From Acidobacteriota bacterium (GTDB lineage: Bacteria; Acidobacteriota; Thermoanaerobaculia; Multivoradales; JAHEKO01), in the NCBI GenBank assembly GCA_029861655.1, contig JAOTZA010000050.1, positions 1 through 13,632 of the forward strand: a DNA stretch of 13,632 nt. The letters run 5' to 3'. This document shows, piece after piece, positions 12,283 through 13,632 of the stretch. The position numbers and the translations under genes are program-made. The stretch's first letter is position 1; each line of letters starts with the position of its first letter. The notes under the pieces were generated by a model. That model searched no databases, was not told the origin of the DNA, and saw only the letters and a program-made list of their open reading frames with translations.

Positions 12283-13631
12283 CAGTAAGCCTCGTGTTTG
12301 TGCGGTCCGGCCGCCCAGGTGACCTGGAAGGTGAACCGGTTCTCTTTCTCGCCGGTCGAGTCGTCCTTCAAGAGACCGTACTCACCTCGGAGCCGCACGT
12401 ACTCACTCTGCCACCAGGTGAGATAGGGAATGATGCTCCAGGTGACGTCGGCGGGAGAGAGTGGGTCCTCGACCCGGTCATAGCGTAGACCGGCATACAA
12501 CCCGCGCTTGAGAAGTCCCTCGACGTAGCTGTAGAAACCCGTCGCCTCGCGCTTCCCGACCGGCGTGTCGCGATTGGAGACAAGCAGTTCGCCGCGCCAG
12601 GTGAGCTCGCGGTACTTGGCCCGGCCCGGCGGCTGCCAGTTGAGGGTGAAATCGGTTCCCAACACCCTGCTGTCGCCCCCGCTGCTGGTCTCTCCGGAGA
12701 TTCCCGAGACACCCCATTCGAAGAAGGCCGCGTCGGAGAGCTGCCAGAAGTTCACGAGGCGGCCGAGAAGCGCAAAGTCCTCGAAGAAGTCTCCGGAGAA
12801 GGCCTCTTCGTTCTCGCCGTTGGTGATCTCGAGAGTGACTTCATTAGCGGTTGCCCAGGGCTTTGGCAACAGCCAGGTCATCGATAGCCCGGTCTGAGCC
12901 AGGCCCTCGTCGCCAAAGAAGAGCTGGTAAGGGAGTGGGTAGGTACTCTGGGGCAGGGCATGGAGATGCTGACGGTTCAAGGGCCCGAACCGCTGGCGAA
13001 ACCGTCCGGCCAGAAGATCGAGGCCGCCCGGAAGAGACGCGTAGTTGATCCAGCCTTCCTCGATCTCGACCTCGCCCTCGCGAAAAGCCAGGGTGAAACG
13101 GGTGCGCGAGAACGGATCGAGGATCGACTGTAGGTCCAGTTCGAATTCATGAACCTCGAACTCCTCGCGATCCGCATCCGAGGAGTTGCCGACAACGATG
13201 CCAGTGAAGGAGACCTCGGGGTTGAGCCGGTTGAGATTCCGCTCCCGACCGACACTGGGCACAGCAGTCTCGGCCCGGGAGACGCTCGATTCGCCTGTTG
13301 GGTCGCTCGGGGGTGGGGAGGGGGTCTCGGTGGCTGCAGCCCTCGCGGCGGCGCGCAACGCTTCGAGGTCGGGCTCTATCGGATCGGAGACGGGATCGGA
13401 GACGGGATCAGAAGCGGAATCAGAGACCGAGTCGGTTTCGGCCGCAAGACGGGAAAGACGCGCTTCGAGGGCGGCGAGGCGAGCCTCGTAATCGCTGCGG
13501 AGTTCTAGGATTTCTCTGCGGATCTCGTCGATCGCGGGTGTCGTCTGCGCTCGCGCGGGTCGTGGGTGTAGGCCGCTCGCGACAACCACGCCGATCATGG
13601 CGATTCGGCCGGCACGAGCCAGGTGGCGGGT
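12282..13631 (-). CDS. Outer-membrane beta-barrel porin-like protein with N-terminal coiled coil (5' end probably outside the window)
   Basis: I infer an outer-membrane barrel. Counting from ATG 13598, residues 22-53 form a coiled coil (EIRREILELRSDYEARLAAL), as in trimeric OprO/P-type porins. A disordered Ser-Asp-Pro linker follows at 55-76, then Ala/Pro-rich sequence. From about 128 come alternating polar/hydrophobic strands rich in Trp, Tyr and Phe. They include GGLDLLAGRFRQRFGPLNRQHLHALPQ (191-217) and FFGDEGLAQTGLSMTWLLPKPW. Sequences of this wording are familiar to me from uncharacterised proteins next to zinc ABC transporters, but I cannot verify that here. The protein ends in an aromatic residue (Tyr), as barrels often do. 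ATG 13598 gives a hydrophobic start ending ARAQ with no basic residues in front. The frame stays open to 13631 and adds RHLARAGRIA, a proper signal n-region, so the start is probably upstream. The stop overlaps znuA by one base (TGATG). Confidence 0.8.
   Translation of the reverse strand, partial: TRHLARAGRIAMIGVVVASGLHPRPARAQTTPAIDEIRREILELRSDYEARLAALEARLSRLAAETDSVSDSASDPVSDPVSDPIEPDLEALRAAARAAATETPSPPPSDPTGESSVSRAETAVPSVGRERNLNRLNPEVSFTGIVVGNSSDADREEFEVHEFELDLQSILDPFSRTRFTLAFREGEVEIEEGWINYASLPGGLDLLAGRFRQRFGPLNRQHLHALPQSTYPLPYQLFFGDEGLAQTGLSMTWLLPKPWATANEVTLEITNGENEEAFSGDFFEDFALLGRLVNFWQLSDAAFFEWGVSGISGETSSGGDSRVLGTDFTLNWQPPGRAKYRELTWRGELLVSNRDTPVGKREATGFYSYVEGLLKRGLYAGLRYDRVEDPLSPADVTWSIIPYLTWWQSEYVRLRGEYGLLKDDSTGEKENRFTFQVTWAAGPHKHEAY
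13381..13440 (-). repeat. 12-bp tandem repeat inside the porin gene
   Basis: On the plus strand GGATCGGAGACG occurs exactly twice (13381-13404). It is followed by progressively diverged 12-mers (GGATCAGAAGCG, GAATCAGAGACC, GAGTCGGTTTCG). They encode the Ser-Asp-Pro-Val/Ser-Asp-Ser-Ala linker between the coiled coil and the barrel. The unit is in frame, so copy-number change would alter linker length in four-residue steps without frameshift. Confidence 0.75.
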
Positions 13632-13632
13632 T

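Overview
The window is GC-rich and gene-dense, and reads as a chromosomal stretch of a Gram-negative bacterium. It has SecG, a secreted cyclophilin, a periplasmic zinc-binding protein and an outer-membrane beta-barrel with a periplasmic coiled coil. Nothing in it fixes the lineage. The gene order and composition would fit an Acidobacteriota-like or deltaproteobacterial-type genome, but that is only an impression.

Layout. (1) 1-1233: a secreted cyclophilin-type prolyl isomerase (+, 5' end off the window) converges on an unrecognised Ala/Pro-rich cytoplasmic protein (-), with a strong stem-loop between them. (2) 1234-1855: about 600 bases with no convincing gene, holding degenerate direct repeats, an imperfect ~35 bp inverted repeat and two small hairpins. 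(3) 1856-2965: an aldo/keto reductase (+). (4) 3057-5589: a minus-strand operon pgk-tpiA-secG followed by tRNA-Leu(GAG); pgk and tpiA overlap by ATGA, and palindromes lie at the secG stop and downstream of the tRNA. (5) 5590-5749: a divergent promoter region with a perfect 10-bp-arm palindrome and an 11-bp tandem duplication. (6) 5750-6817: tsaD (+), converging on two coupled bPH_2-domain membrane proteins (6830-8181, -). (7) 8233-9006: an exonuclease III-type nuclease (+), divergent from the PH pair with only 51 bases between. (8) 9068-9463: a small CoA-binding-fold protein (-). (9) 9536-13631: a minus-strand zinc-acquisition cluster: beta-barrel porin (5' end off the window), ZnuA-like binding protein, ZnuB-like permease and ZIP transporter.

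How the genes work together. pgk and tpiA are consecutive glycolytic enzymes made in a coupled unit with SecG. The zinc cluster could carry metal across both membranes: barrel for the outer membrane, ZnuA for periplasmic capture, ZnuB plus an ATPase not present here for the inner membrane, and ZIP as a second inner-membrane route. Start signals fall into two groups. Genes inside operons (tpiA, secG, znuB, the second PH gene) have clear Shine-Dalgarno sequences. Four genes that head transcripts (aldo/keto reductase, tsaD, first PH gene, xth) have none and instead carry a TANNNT hexamer 6-7 bases before the start codon, which suggests leaderless mRNAs.
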